Assembly (NCBI GenBank): GCA_028689735.1
Contig: JAQVCP010000030.1
Location: forward strand, 1 to 34,172
Reading direction: 5' to 3'
Source of the DNA: Hespellia sp.
GTDB taxonomy: Bacteria; Bacillota; Clostridia; Lachnospirales; Lachnospiraceae
Length of the DNA: 34,172 bases
In this document: piece by piece, positions 13,580 to 21,283 of the stretch
Position numbering within the stretch: position 1 is the first letter of the stretch
Layout of the letters: each line of letters starts with the position of its first letter
Notes under the pieces: generated by a model
What the model was told of the DNA's origin: nothing
Seen by the model: only the letters and a program-made list of their open reading frames with translations
Databases searched by the model: none
Position numbers and translations under genes: made by a program

Positions 13580-14476
13580 ATGAACTATAAAATTGCAGGA
13601 CATACAATGGGAACCCCTGAGTATACTGTGTTGGAGGCAATCGAACTGTTTGGTAAAATTGGATTAGACGGAATCGAGATTGTTGTTCAAGACGATTATA
13701 AAAGTGGGCTGCCAACAACTTGTTCAAAAGAAGTATTAGATGCAGTAAAAGATATGGCCAAAGAAGCAGGAATTAAGATTATTGCGTTAACACCATATAA
13801 TTCAAAATTTAATTCATTGGATTCAGAGGTGCGCAAAGCGGAAAAAAATGAGATTCGTAAAGTAATCGGATATGCACAATACTTAGGTGCAAAATATATC
13901 CGAATTTATGCGGGGAATTATGCGGGAAATGAATTAGATCCAGATGGAAAAAAAAGGAACTACCTTATTGAGAGTATGAAAGAATTAGGAGATGATGCTC
14001 AAAAAGCAGGCGTAACACTTGTGATGGAAAACCATTTTAATACAATGACGGTTTCAGCAAGGCAAAGTATGGATGCCGCTGCAGCGATTGCTCACCCGGC
14101 TGTGGGAATTTTATATGATCAGGCAAATCTTGCATTTACCCTTCAGGAAGATTATAAGACTGCCATTGAGATTCAGATGGACAAGGTGCGATATGTGCAT
14201 GTGAAAGATTTACAGTTTAAAGAAGGAAACATTGATTTTGTTTCGGATGAAGTTTCGCATCCGAAAGAGGAAGATAGAAATGTTATCACTAGAATTATGG
14301 GAGAAGGAAGTATTGAATGGCCTGATATATTGCAGATGATGTATGATAGAGGTTATGACGGATGGCTTTCGTTAGAATATGAGAGACGCTGGCATCCAGA
14401 TGACATTCCGGATGCATCGGTTGGGATGAAGAAGTCGGCAGAAAATTTGAGAAAATATTTTCTTTCAATTAAATAA
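13580..14476 (+). CDS. Sugar phosphate isomerase/epimerase-like TIM-barrel protein
   Basis: 298 residues, PF01261 superfamily. Probable metal ligands are E150 (LVMENHFN), D180 (ILYDQANL), H207 (YVHVKDLQ) and E266 (LSLEYERR), the usual Glu/Asp/His/Glu set. It is only distantly related to the isomerase gene at 9599-10384, so the locus has two different enzymes of this fold. It lies between the TRAP permease and the binding-protein gene with a GAGGAG ribosome site, so it is part of the operon. It may epimerise or isomerise the imported sugar acid or a keto intermediate; the exact reaction cannot be read from the sequence. Confidence 0.88.
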   Translation: MNYKIAGHTMGTPEYTVLEAIELFGKIGLDGIEIVVQDDYKSGLPTTCSKEVLDAVKDMAKEAGIKIIALTPYNSKFNSLDSEVRKAEKNEIRKVIGYAQYLGAKYIRIYAGNYAGNELDPDGKKRNYLIESMKELGDDAQKAGVTLVMENHFNTMTVSARQSMDAAAAIAHPAVGILYDQANLAFTLQEDYKTAIEIQMDKVRYVHVKDLQFKEGNIDFVSDEVSHPKEEDRNVITRIMGEGSIEWPDILQMMYDRGYDGWLSLEYERRWHPDDIPDASVGMKKSAENLRKYFLSIK

Positions 14477-14517
14477 GTGCAATCAATGAAAAAATAAAAA
14501 GAAAAGAGGAAAAAATT

Positions 14518-15576
14518 ATGAAGAAAAGAGTGATTTCGATTTTGTTGGCAATGACGATGACAATGGGGCTTCTGGTAGGTTGCGGTTCAAATAAGTCATC
14601 AGGATCAACACAGTCTACAACTGGAACAACAAAAGATGGTGCGGTAATTGCAAAATTCTCAGCAGTATTTCCGGCTACCGGAACTCAGGCTGATGGTGCC
14701 AACAAGTTGGGAGAATTTATTAAAGAAGAAAGTACCGATGGAATTGAAATGGAATTTTATCCATCTTCACAGCTCGGTGATAAAACCGCAGCCATGGAAG
14801 GTATGATTAGTGGAACCATCGAGATGAGTGAATTTAGTGCTACCGATTTTTCTAATTATGATGATATGTGGTCAGTGTTCTCGCTTCCATATCTTTGGGA
14901 CAGCGGATTACAGGCAGTTAATACATTATCTGACCCGGAAATTATGAAGATTCTTGAAGCAAATGCAGAGCAATATGGAATGATGATTATTGCATGGCAG
15001 AATCTTGGAAGCAGAAGTATCATGAATTCTAAACATACAGTAAAAACACCAGCAGATTTAAAAGGTCTTACCGTTCGTTGTATGCAGGACCCGGTTCTTA
15101 CAGGAACAATTGATGCCATGGGAGCATCTGCAACACCTCTTGCATGGGGAGAAGTATACACAGCGATTCAGCAAGGAACAATTGATGGATGCGAGAATTC
15201 AACACCTGTTCTTTTGGCAAATGGTCTCCAGGAGACGGCAAAATATTTATCACTTACAGAACAATTTATCATTCCAGATCCCGTTGTGATTTCAAAAAAA
15301 TGGTATGATTCCCTTTCAGAGGAAAACCAGAAAGCTATTATTTCAGCTGGCGAGCGTTATACAGAATGGTATAACAATGAACTTTGGCCCGATGCTGAGG
15401 CAACTGCATTAGAGGAGTTGAAAGATGCTGGAGTTGAAGTGACAGAGGTGGATAAAAAACCATTTATTGAAGCTACACAAGGAATCGTAAATGACTATCT
15501 TTCATCTGCAACACAGGAACAGAAAGACCTTTATGAACTTTTGATTGAAACAAAAGATAAATATGCTGAACAATAA
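14518..15576 (+). CDS. TRAP transporter substrate-binding lipoprotein (DctP family)
   Basis: A 352-residue DctP-family protein (PF03480). Residues 1-22 form a lipoprotein signal with lipobox LVGC (Cys22), so it is anchored outside the membrane as expected for a Gram-positive. The conserved Arg that binds the substrate carboxylate in SiaP/DctP proteins appears as R187 (KGLTVRCMQ), followed by GEVYTAIQQGTIDGCENS, where family members place a conserved Asn. This argues for a carboxylated ligand such as a sugar acid. Unusually, it is encoded after an enzyme gene rather than beside dctQ/dctM. Confidence 0.94.
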   Translation: MKKRVISILLAMTMTMGLLVGCGSNKSSGSTQSTTGTTKDGAVIAKFSAVFPATGTQADGANKLGEFIKEESTDGIEMEFYPSSQLGDKTAAMEGMISGTIEMSEFSATDFSNYDDMWSVFSLPYLWDSGLQAVNTLSDPEIMKILEANAEQYGMMIIAWQNLGSRSIMNSKHTVKTPADLKGLTVRCMQDPVLTGTIDAMGASATPLAWGEVYTAIQQGTIDGCENSTPVLLANGLQETAKYLSLTEQFIIPDPVVISKKWYDSLSEENQKAIISAGERYTEWYNNELWPDAEATALEELKDAGVEVTEVDKKPFIEATQGIVNDYLSSATQEQKDLYELLIETKDKYAEQ

Positions 15577-15594
15577 GAATTATAAAAGGGAAAA

Positions 15595-16590
15595 ATGATG
15601 AAAAATATTACAGATTTAAAAATTGCATTTATAGGAGTTGCACATTGGCATGTTCCACTGTACCTTCGTGCAGCTGAACAAGAAAACATCAGGATTGTTG
15701 CTATGAGCGATCCTGATGAGAATAAATTAACACATCTTGCAGCACCGTTTGGGTGTAAGTGCTATACGGATGCGCAAACACTGCTTGATGAAGTGAATCC
15801 GGATTTCGTATTTGCTTTTGCACCTCACAACGAAATGCCGGAATTGGCAATGAATCTAGTTCGCAGAAAAATACCATTTTCAATGGAAAAGCCAATGGGG
15901 CTATGCGCAGAAGATGTCCAAAAAGTAAAAGAAGCAGCTGAAGAAGCTAGTGTATTTTGTTCTATTCCATTTGTGTGGAGATACAGTGATTTGATTAATG
16001 ATTTTAAGAAGGAAGTAAAAGCAGAAGATATTGTTCACCTTTCTTTTAAATTTATTGCAGGTCCTACCTCGCGTTATATTACGACTTCTCCCTGGATGTT
16101 AGAAGAGAAGACAGCAGGCGGAGGGTGTAATACAAATCTGGGAGTTCATTTTATTGATATGGCAATGTATTTGACAGAATCTACATCGGCAAAAGTGGTT
16201 GCAAGTGAATACCATTATGGGGATGAATATGATATAGAAACATATGCCACAACGTTAGTTAAGTTATCTAGCGGAGCAACTCTCAGCCTGGAAACAGGTT
16301 ACGCTTTCCCGATGGATGAATTGGCTAGAGACAATCGCTGGAATATTGTTACGAAGGATGGCTACTACACATTGGGAGATGGCTGCTTTGAAAAGCGTGT
16401 TTATGATAAAAAAACAGAGAAAATAGAGATGAGTACTGACAGTGATGTTTATTATCCAATCTATACGTTAGAATCTCTTCGTCAATATGTTTGCGGAGAG
16501 AAACCAAGAGCAGGCTTGGAAGAAATGGAACTGGTCAGAGTGATTCTTGATGAAATGGACGTAAAAGCAAAACAAGCAGAGGAGATTTAA
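15595..16590 (+). CDS. Gfo/Idh/MocA-family NAD(P)-dependent oxidoreductase
   Basis: 331 residues. The N-terminal Rossmann domain begins KIAFIGVAHWHVPLY, the conserved EKP motif is at 98-100 (SMEKPMG), and the C-terminal substrate domain starts near 125 with GGGCNTNLGVHFIDMAMYL giving H185/D188 in the usual active-site positions. Family members oxidise sugars, inositols or sugar acids, some through a transient 3-keto step (as in the 2,7-anhydro-sialic acid oxidoreductase NanOx). Two ATGs (15595, 15598) are possible. It directly precedes the DapA/NanA-like gene, so both probably act on the same substrate. Confidence 0.9.
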   Translation: MMKNITDLKIAFIGVAHWHVPLYLRAAEQENIRIVAMSDPDENKLTHLAAPFGCKCYTDAQTLLDEVNPDFVFAFAPHNEMPELAMNLVRRKIPFSMEKPMGLCAEDVQKVKEAAEEASVFCSIPFVWRYSDLINDFKKEVKAEDIVHLSFKFIAGPTSRYITTSPWMLEEKTAGGGCNTNLGVHFIDMAMYLTESTSAKVVASEYHYGDEYDIETYATTLVKLSSGATLSLETGYAFPMDELARDNRWNIVTKDGYYTLGDGCFEKRVYDKKTEKIEMSTDSDVYYPIYTLESLRQYVCGEKPRAGLEEMELVRVILDEMDVKAKQAEEI

Positions 16591-16593
16591 AAT

Positions 16594-17499
16594 ATGAAAA
16601 AATTATTTGGAACAGTTGTTCCTATTATCACACCATTAACAGAGGCGGACACGATTGATGTTGAATCCTTAAAACGATTGACGGATCATTGCATTAGTAA
16701 TGGATTAAAGTGCTTATATCCCTGTGGAACAACAGGGGAGATGATGTATCTTACAGTAGAAGAGAGAAAGCTGACAGCAGAAACAGTTGTAAAACATGCA
16801 GCTGGTCGTGTCCCTGTATTTGTACATGTTGGGGCATGGAACTTGAAAGATACGATTGAACTTGCAAAACATGCGGTAGAAATTGGAGCAGATGGAATTG
16901 GAGTTGTCACCCCGACTTTTTACCAGATTAGTGATCGGGGAATTGCTGATTATTATATTGCAGTTGCAAAAAGCGTTCCAGAAGATTTCCCGGTTTATCT
17001 TTATGGAATTAAGCAAAATGCTATAAATGACTTGACAAAAGATGCTTGCGAAATGGCGGTTGCAGAATGTAAAAACATTATTGGAGCTAAATATAGTTTC
17101 CCTGATATGACAAGACTTCAAGAACTTATGACAGTCAATAATGAAAACTTCAGCGTTTTGGTTGGACCAGATCACTTGTTTGAAGCTGTTGTTGCAGTTG
17201 GCGGTGACGGCGTGGTTTCAGGAAATGCAATGTGTATACCAGAACATTATGCAGCTGTTTGGGATGCGTTAGAGAAAAAAGATTTTAATCTTGCTACAAA
17301 ACTTCAAAGAAGAACAAATGTCCTCAATGCTACAATGTGTGCAATTAATAATATTGCGGCTTACAAAGTGATATTAAAGAATGAGGGGATTATTTCAACA
17401 ACAGTTATGAGACGACCATATGAAAATTTAACAGCAGAGCAGGAAAAAGATATTCTTGCCAGAATTGAAGAGTTAAATTACAGGAAGGTTGAAATATAA
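16594..17499 (+). CDS. DapA/NanA-family class I aldolase or lyase
   Basis: A 301-residue TIM-barrel protein of the dihydrodipicolinate synthase superfamily (PF00701). It has the GTTGE motif at 45-49, a Tyr at 137 and the Schiff-base Lys at 166 (IIGAKYS), all positioned as in DapA/NanA. The Tyr motif reads YLYGIKQN, not the YNxP of biosynthetic DapA or NanA, so lysine synthesis is unlikely. In this operon it would release pyruvate or a keto acid from a 2-keto-3-deoxy or nonulosonate-type acid. It starts three bases after the previous stop, with a GAGGAG site inside that gene. Confidence 0.88.
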   Translation: MKKLFGTVVPIITPLTEADTIDVESLKRLTDHCISNGLKCLYPCGTTGEMMYLTVEERKLTAETVVKHAAGRVPVFVHVGAWNLKDTIELAKHAVEIGADGIGVVTPTFYQISDRGIADYYIAVAKSVPEDFPVYLYGIKQNAINDLTKDACEMAVAECKNIIGAKYSFPDMTRLQELMTVNNENFSVLVGPDHLFEAVVAVGGDGVVSGNAMCIPEHYAAVWDALEKKDFNLATKLQRRTNVLNATMCAINNIAAYKVILKNEGIISTTVMRRPYENLTAEQEKDILARIEELNYRKVEI

Positions 17500-17501
17500 G
17501 A

Positions 17502-17945
17502 ATGATTATTGATAAATGGAAAAATGTAGATTCCTATTTTTCACTCCACCCATTGATGGAAGAAGGAGTACGTTTTGCGGAAACTTTGATGAATTGTCCT
17601 GCTGGGAGATATGAGAAGGAACAGGGAATATTTGCGCTGGTACAAGCGAGAGAAACTACTGATATTAAGTCTGAACCAATGGAATGTCATCGCAATTTCT
17701 TAGATATTCAAATTGTTGTTTTGGGAAAAGAATCGATGGAATGGACGGATATTGAAGAAACAGTAGAGAGTACTTTCTATAATCCAGAGAAAGACGTAGA
17801 ACTTCGCATGGGAGAAGGACGAAGGATTACAGTATCAGAAGGCGAGTTTTACATCATGTTTCCGCAAGATTGTCATAAGTGTTGTGGAAATGATGCAGGC
17901 AATCAGTTTTCTTATCATAAAATTGTATTGAAGTTACCTATCTAG
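17502..17945 (+). CDS. YhcH/NanQ/YiaL-family protein, probable sugar-acid anomerase
   Basis: A 147-residue cupin-like protein of the YhcH/YjgK/YiaL family (PF04074). The conserved segment ECHRNFLDIQ (61-70) and the metal-ligand block FPQDCHKCCG (His125), followed by HKIVLKL, are intact. In E. coli NanQ (YhcH) speeds anomer interconversion of sialic acids; relatives occur in uronate and gulonate operons. Placed after the lyase gene by two bases, it supports a ring-forming keto sugar acid as the pathway substrate. Confidence 0.9.
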   Translation: MIIDKWKNVDSYFSLHPLMEEGVRFAETLMNCPAGRYEKEQGIFALVQARETTDIKSEPMECHRNFLDIQIVVLGKESMEWTDIEETVESTFYNPEKDVELRMGEGRRITVSEGEFYIMFPQDCHKCCGNDAGNQFSYHKIVLKLPI

Positions 17946-17974
17946 TTAGAAAGATGGGGGTTAGGAGTAAAAAT

Positions 17975-18856
17975 ATGATTATTTCAGTTGTTGGAAGTAT
18001 CAACATGGATATGACAGTGGTTGCGGAGCGCATTCCCCAAAAAGGAGAAACTCTGGTTGGCAGCAGTATTTCTTATATTCCAGGTGGAAAAGGAGCAAAT
18101 CAGGCTGTCGCAATGGCCAAGCTTGGAGCAAACGTTCGTATGTTTGGCTGCGTTGGTGATGACAATAGTGGCGAAACATTAATAAACAACTTAAAAAAAT
18201 ACGAAATTGATACAAGGTATATTCAGAAAGTACCGGATGTTGAGACTGGTACAGCCTTTATTACGGTTGGCGAAAATGATAATACAATCGTTGTTGTCGC
18301 TGGTGCCAATAATTGTGTTGACTGTAATTATGTTGATAATGTGAAAGATAACATTCTTGAATCAGATCTTGTTGTATTGCAGCATGAGATTCCGATTGAG
18401 ACTGTTGAGTATGTTACGAAAATATGTCACGAGAATCGGATTAAAGTAATCTTAAATCCGGCACCGGCGCATCCGATTTCAGCTGATGTATTGGAAATGG
18501 TTGATTATATTACACCAAATGAACATGAAGCGGTTAATCTTTTTGGTGATAAGGATAGCACGGAAGAGCTGCTTGGCAGATATCCAGAAAAATTAATCAT
18601 CACTCAAGGGAGCAGAGGAGTTTCTTTTGCCAGGGAGAGTGGTGAAGCGGTAAATGTCCCGGCACGTCCCGCGAAAGTTGCAGATACTACTGGTGCGGGA
18701 GATACATTAAATGGCGCATTTGCAGTTCAGATTTCAAAGGGGGTAGACATCGAAGAGGCTCTTCGTTTTGCGAATGTTGCAGCGAGTCTTTCCACGGAAC
18801 GTTTCGGTGCTCAGGGTGGTATGCCGAAGTATGAAGAAGTAATGAAAGCTATGTAA
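17975..18856 (+). CDS. Ribokinase-like sugar kinase (PfkB family)
   Basis: A 293-residue PfkB-family kinase closest in look to ribokinase: VVGSINMDMTVVAERIPQKGET at the start, PGGKGANQA (36-44), NPAPA (161-165), TPNEHEA (180-186) and the anion-hole/catalytic motif DTTGAGD with Asp243. ATG 17975 has TTAGGAG seven bases upstream; an in-frame ATG at 17954 would add seven non-family residues. It would phosphorylate the sugar freed by the lyase, or another pathway product. Ribose itself is not implied by context, since no rbs genes are near. Confidence 0.9.
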   Translation: MIISVVGSINMDMTVVAERIPQKGETLVGSSISYIPGGKGANQAVAMAKLGANVRMFGCVGDDNSGETLINNLKKYEIDTRYIQKVPDVETGTAFITVGENDNTIVVVAGANNCVDCNYVDNVKDNILESDLVVLQHEIPIETVEYVTKICHENRIKVILNPAPAHPISADVLEMVDYITPNEHEAVNLFGDKDSTEELLGRYPEKLIITQGSRGVSFARESGEAVNVPARPAKVADTTGAGDTLNGAFAVQISKGVDIEEALRFANVAASLSTERFGAQGGMPKYEEVMKAM

Positions 18857-18872
18857 GGGCGAGGAAAAGAAG

Positions 18873-19904
18873 ATGAAAAAAATAGTATTAACAAAATCGG
18901 GACAACTTGAACTTGAATTGGTAGAAGATGATATTCAGTTACAAGAAGGTATGGTGAAGGTTGACGTAAAGGCATGTGGTGTTTGCGGCAGTGATTTGTC
19001 TTTGATCGATGGGAAAAGGGATATTACAAAGGAACTGTATTTTGGACATGAATTATCTGGAATTGTTACAGAAGTGGACGACAAAAGTACGGGATTTAAG
19101 CCGGGTATGCGAGTAGCTACTGAGTTGGCTAGAACATGTGGACAGTGCTGGAACTGCCGCAATGGTCTCCCGAACTATTGTCGAAGTATGAATGATGCAC
19201 TTTTGCCGGGGGGATTTACTGAAAAAACTTTAGTGCATAGTACTCCGGATTATGGATTTTTGAGTCTGATTCCAGATACATTAGATGATGTGGTGGCCTC
19301 CCTCCTTGAACCGACAAATTGCGCTTATCATATTGCTATGAAGGCAAATCTGAAACCAGGAGATAATGTTGTCGTGTTTGGGCTTGGAGCAATGGGAATT
19401 ATTGCTGCCATCATATTGAAGAGATTAGGTGCTGGAGCCATCATTTGCGTTGGACGTCGTCCAGCACGACAGGAAAAAGCTCGTCAAACAGGTATCTTTG
19501 ATGCTGTGGTGGGAAATGATGAAGAAGGTATGAAACAGATTCAAAATATTGTGGGAGAAAAAGGTGCAGACATTGTTATAGAAGCAACTGGTACACCGAA
19601 AGTACTTTCTGATGCTTTGAAGACGGTTCGTTATGGTGGGAGAGTTGTTGTTGGGAGTGTATATCATGGAACTATTCCGGAATTTGATCCATTGCCTATC
19701 TTTAGAAAAGAATTGACGATGGTTGGAGCTAAAGGTCCAACTATTTATAGAACAACAGATGATCGTTCAGCAGTTGTGTGCATGATGGAACAGGTACAAG
19801 ATGATTTGAAAAAAATTGTGAGTGTGTATGATTACAAAGATGCTATAAAAGCTTTTGAAGATGCAAAGTCAGGAGAAGCAATCAAGTCTGTGATAACATT
19901 TTAG
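18873..19904 (+). CDS. Zinc-dependent medium-chain sugar/polyol dehydrogenase
   Basis: A 343-residue medium-chain dehydrogenase (threonine/sorbitol dehydrogenase-like). Catalytic zinc ligands are C38 (CGVCGSD), H59-E60 (FGHELSG) and E146 (LLEPTNC). Structural zinc cysteines C89, C92, C95 and C103 are all present. The NAD-binding motif is GLGAMG at 170-175. It would oxidise a hydroxyl of the sugar acid to a ketone, as in gulonate, idonate or galactitol pathways. It is preceded by GAGGAAAAG and lies 16 bases after the kinase. Confidence 0.92.
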   Translation: MKKIVLTKSGQLELELVEDDIQLQEGMVKVDVKACGVCGSDLSLIDGKRDITKELYFGHELSGIVTEVDDKSTGFKPGMRVATELARTCGQCWNCRNGLPNYCRSMNDALLPGGFTEKTLVHSTPDYGFLSLIPDTLDDVVASLLEPTNCAYHIAMKANLKPGDNVVVFGLGAMGIIAAIILKRLGAGAIICVGRRPARQEKARQTGIFDAVVGNDEEGMKQIQNIVGEKGADIVIEATGTPKVLSDALKTVRYGGRVVVGSVYHGTIPEFDPLPIFRKELTMVGAKGPTIYRTTDDRSAVVCMMEQVQDDLKKIVSVYDYKDAIKAFEDAKSGEAIKSVITF

Positions 19905-19998
19905 TATCACCAACTAGCGAAGTTGATTGTAAATATCTGCATTGACTGTGTTGGAGCATGTAAAAAAATGAGAGATTTAAAATGAGAAAGGCGAGAAA

Positions 19999-20946
19999 AT
20001 GAAGAACAAGCATTTACGTGTCGGTGTGATTGGAGTTGGCTATGTATCAAAAAATAACTATCTTCCAATTCTTGCACAGACAGAAGATATTGAATTTGTA
20101 GGAATTATGGCAAAGAATTATGAGAACGCAGTACGTGCAGGAAAAAGTTTTGGTGCTCAGCAGGCAGTAGATTCTATTGAGAAATTAGTTGATTTAGGAA
20201 TTGATTGCGCATTTGTGCTTACACCAAAACAGGTTCATGCAGAGCAGGTAGAATATCTGCTGAATCATGGAGTTGACGTTTTTTGTGAAAAACCAATGGC
20301 AACATCAATTGAAGACTGCAAGAAACTTTGTGAACTTACTGAGAAAACAGGACGAAAATTAATGATTGGATTTAATAGACGTTATGCTCCAGTAATTGCA
20401 GCTGCAAAAGAAGCATTGAATGGTGAAGCACCGGATGTTATTATTGCACAGAAAAATAGACCGCAAACAGAATATCATGCAACATTGGAAAATGCAGTAC
20501 ATATGGTAGACCTTATGAGATATTTTTGTGGGGAAGCAGTTGATGTAAATGCAATTGCAAAATTTATTGATCCAGACTATGAAACATTTACTACTGCACA
20601 AATGAAGTTTGCAAATGGTTCTTCAGGAATTCTGATTGCTGATAGAAGCGCGGGGCAGTGGGAAGAGTGTATTGAAATGCATGGTGGAAACCGGACAATT
20701 ATTGTTCGTATGCCAGAAAGCATTACAATTGTTGATAATGAGCAAAGCCATACAACAGAGCTGACTCCTCTTGCGATGGGATGGGCTAAATCAGAAGATA
20801 AATTAGGATTTACAAATGCTGTTAATCATTTCTTTGAATGCATTAGAGAAGATAAAACACCGCTTACCAGTCCTCAAGATGCTTACAAAACACATGTTTT
20901 ACTAAACGAAGTGTTGACAAAGGCGGGGTTACCGCCCATGGAGTGA
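19999..20946 (+). CDS. Second Gfo/Idh/MocA-family oxidoreductase
   Basis: 315 residues. The Rossmann start is VGVIGVGYVSKNNYLPIL, the EKP motif is at 97-99 (FCEKPMATS), and the substrate domain contains NRRYAPV and NAVHMVDLMRYF. It differs clearly from the gene at 15595, so the operon carries two distinct oxidoreductases of this family. A 94-base gap with a small hairpin (CAACT/AGTTG, 19911-19925) separates it from the dehydrogenase gene, so a processing point or minor promoter is possible. It is the last gene of the operon. Confidence 0.9.
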   Translation: MKNKHLRVGVIGVGYVSKNNYLPILAQTEDIEFVGIMAKNYENAVRAGKSFGAQQAVDSIEKLVDLGIDCAFVLTPKQVHAEQVEYLLNHGVDVFCEKPMATSIEDCKKLCELTEKTGRKLMIGFNRRYAPVIAAAKEALNGEAPDVIIAQKNRPQTEYHATLENAVHMVDLMRYFCGEAVDVNAIAKFIDPDYETFTTAQMKFANGSSGILIADRSAGQWEECIEMHGGNRTIIVRMPESITIVDNEQSHTTELTPLAMGWAKSEDKLGFTNAVNHFFECIREDKTPLTSPQDAYKTHVLLNEVLTKAGLPPME

Positions 20947-20965
20947 TTGTTTAATCAAAATTTTT
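20944..20965 (+). terminator. Weak terminator at the operon end
   Basis: TGATT-GTTT-AATCA, beginning in the TGA stop codon, followed by AAATTTTTG. The stem is short, so this is tentative. Confidence 0.35.
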
Positions 20966-21141
20966 GTTTCAATGTGTAGGCATTTGATGTAAAATTAGCC
21001 ACAAGTTATGCGCCAATAGCTAAAACGTATAAGGAATTCAGACCCCTTTGCTGCAGGAAAATGTAAAATGGGCCGAATTCGTTACTGGAGCACCATAGGT
21101 GCGAACAGTAACAACTGTGGAAACACAATGAATAAATATAC

Positions 21142-21170
21142 TTGCGGTATAAAAATGAATACGCTATAAT
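21142..21170 (+). promoter_or_regulatory. Promoter P1 of the hydratase gene
   Basis: TTGCGG (21142-21147), a 17-base spacer and TATAAT (21165-21170). Transcripts would start near 21177, five bases before a strong hairpin. The stretch 20966-21141 upstream also folds into an imperfect hairpin (GTTACTG/CAGTAAC, 21081-21112) of unknown meaning. Confidence 0.65.
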
Positions 21171-21184
21171 AATGAAAAGTCGAT

Positions 21185-21212
21185 GGGGACAGGGAATCAA
21201 TTCCTTGTCCCC
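21185..21212 (+). repeat. REP-like hairpin between tandem promoters
   Basis: A 12-bp stem (GGGGACAGGGAA with TTCCTTGTCCCC, one G-U) and a four-base loop. No T tract follows. The left arm with its flank (GATGGGGACAGGG, 21182-21194) recurs exactly at 26110-26122. Confidence 0.7.
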
Positions 21213-21213
21213 G

Positions 21214-21242
21214 TTGCAGTTCCAGCAAGAATGGGATATAAT
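21214..21242 (+). promoter_or_regulatory. Promoter P2 of the hydratase gene
   Basis: TTGCAG (21214-21219), a 17-base spacer and TATAAT (21237-21242), placed directly after the hairpin. Confidence 0.65.
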
Positions 21243-21283
21243 AGGAAGCAAACTTGAAAAGTTATACGAGGAGGACAAAAATT

